Of a stretch of 5,268 bases of DNA, positions 5,265 to 5,268 are shown piece by piece. The first letter of the stretch is position 1. Each line of letters opens with the position of its first letter. The notes beneath the pieces are model-generated. The model saw only the letters and a program-made list of their open reading frames with translations. It did not search any database and was not told the DNA's origin. Position numbers and translations under genes: made by a program. This DNA is from Promethearchaeota archaeon (GTDB lineage: Archaea; Asgardarchaeota; Lokiarchaeia; Sigynarchaeales; SOKP01), in assembly GCA_030668025.1 (NCBI GenBank), contig DAOUUT010000256.1:1-5268 (forward strand), written 5' to 3'.

Positions 5265-5268
5265 GTCA

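Overview
The window looks archaeal. It carries the 3' end of a signal-recognition-particle receptor GTPase (FtsY), a Sec61-gamma/Sss1-type SecE, an archaeal-type DnaG with a TOPRIM domain, and a Get3/ArsA-family ATPase with a CxxC motif. Protein-coding parts are AT-rich and the large intergenic gap is extremely AT-rich. An AT-rich lineage such as an Asgard (Lokiarchaeia-like) archaeon fits the gene set, but that assignment is inference; only 'archaeon' is well supported.

Layout. Positions 1-360 are the C-terminal 119 codons of ftsY (+). Then come secE (449-697, +) and an OsmC-family protein (best start 763, end 1182, +). dnaG (1227-2405, -) converges on osmC with a 44-bp gap that contains a T-tract for dnaG. 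An 804-bp gap follows (2406-3209). It holds a very AT-poor-in-information tract (some lines only about 7-13 % GC by hand count) and one short plausible gene of 59 codons (2931-3110, +). A Get3/ArsA-like ATPase gene occupies 3210-4235 (+).

The right end (about 4300-5268) is different in character and appears rearranged. On the minus strand, an intact four-helix membrane protein (5236-4763) is followed 10 bases later by the first 32 or so codons of a second, paralogous membrane protein (from 4752). Near 4655-4661 that coding sequence breaks off and becomes the 3' quarter of an S-adenosylhomocysteine hydrolase gene (to 4307) in another frame. Both genes at the joint are truncated. The joint is either a genuine deletion/recombination scar or an assembly chimera. 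Sampled lines right of about 4300 have visibly higher GC (about 37-48 %) than the Get3 gene, so a foreign or mis-joined origin for this end should be considered.

How the genes fit together. FtsY (SRP receptor), SecE (channel gamma subunit) and Get3 (tail-anchored protein targeting) all serve delivery of proteins to the membrane, so the left two thirds can be read as a loose protein-targeting neighbourhood. OsmC (peroxide/thiol defence) and DnaG (RNA-exosome-associated in archaea) are interleaved without an obvious functional link. I found no CRISPR array, rRNA, tRNA or insertion sequence, and no clear evidence of a wholly new system. The most unusual items are the gene-gene joint near 4657, the divergent Get3 switch motifs, the odd dnaG start and the orphan small ORF.
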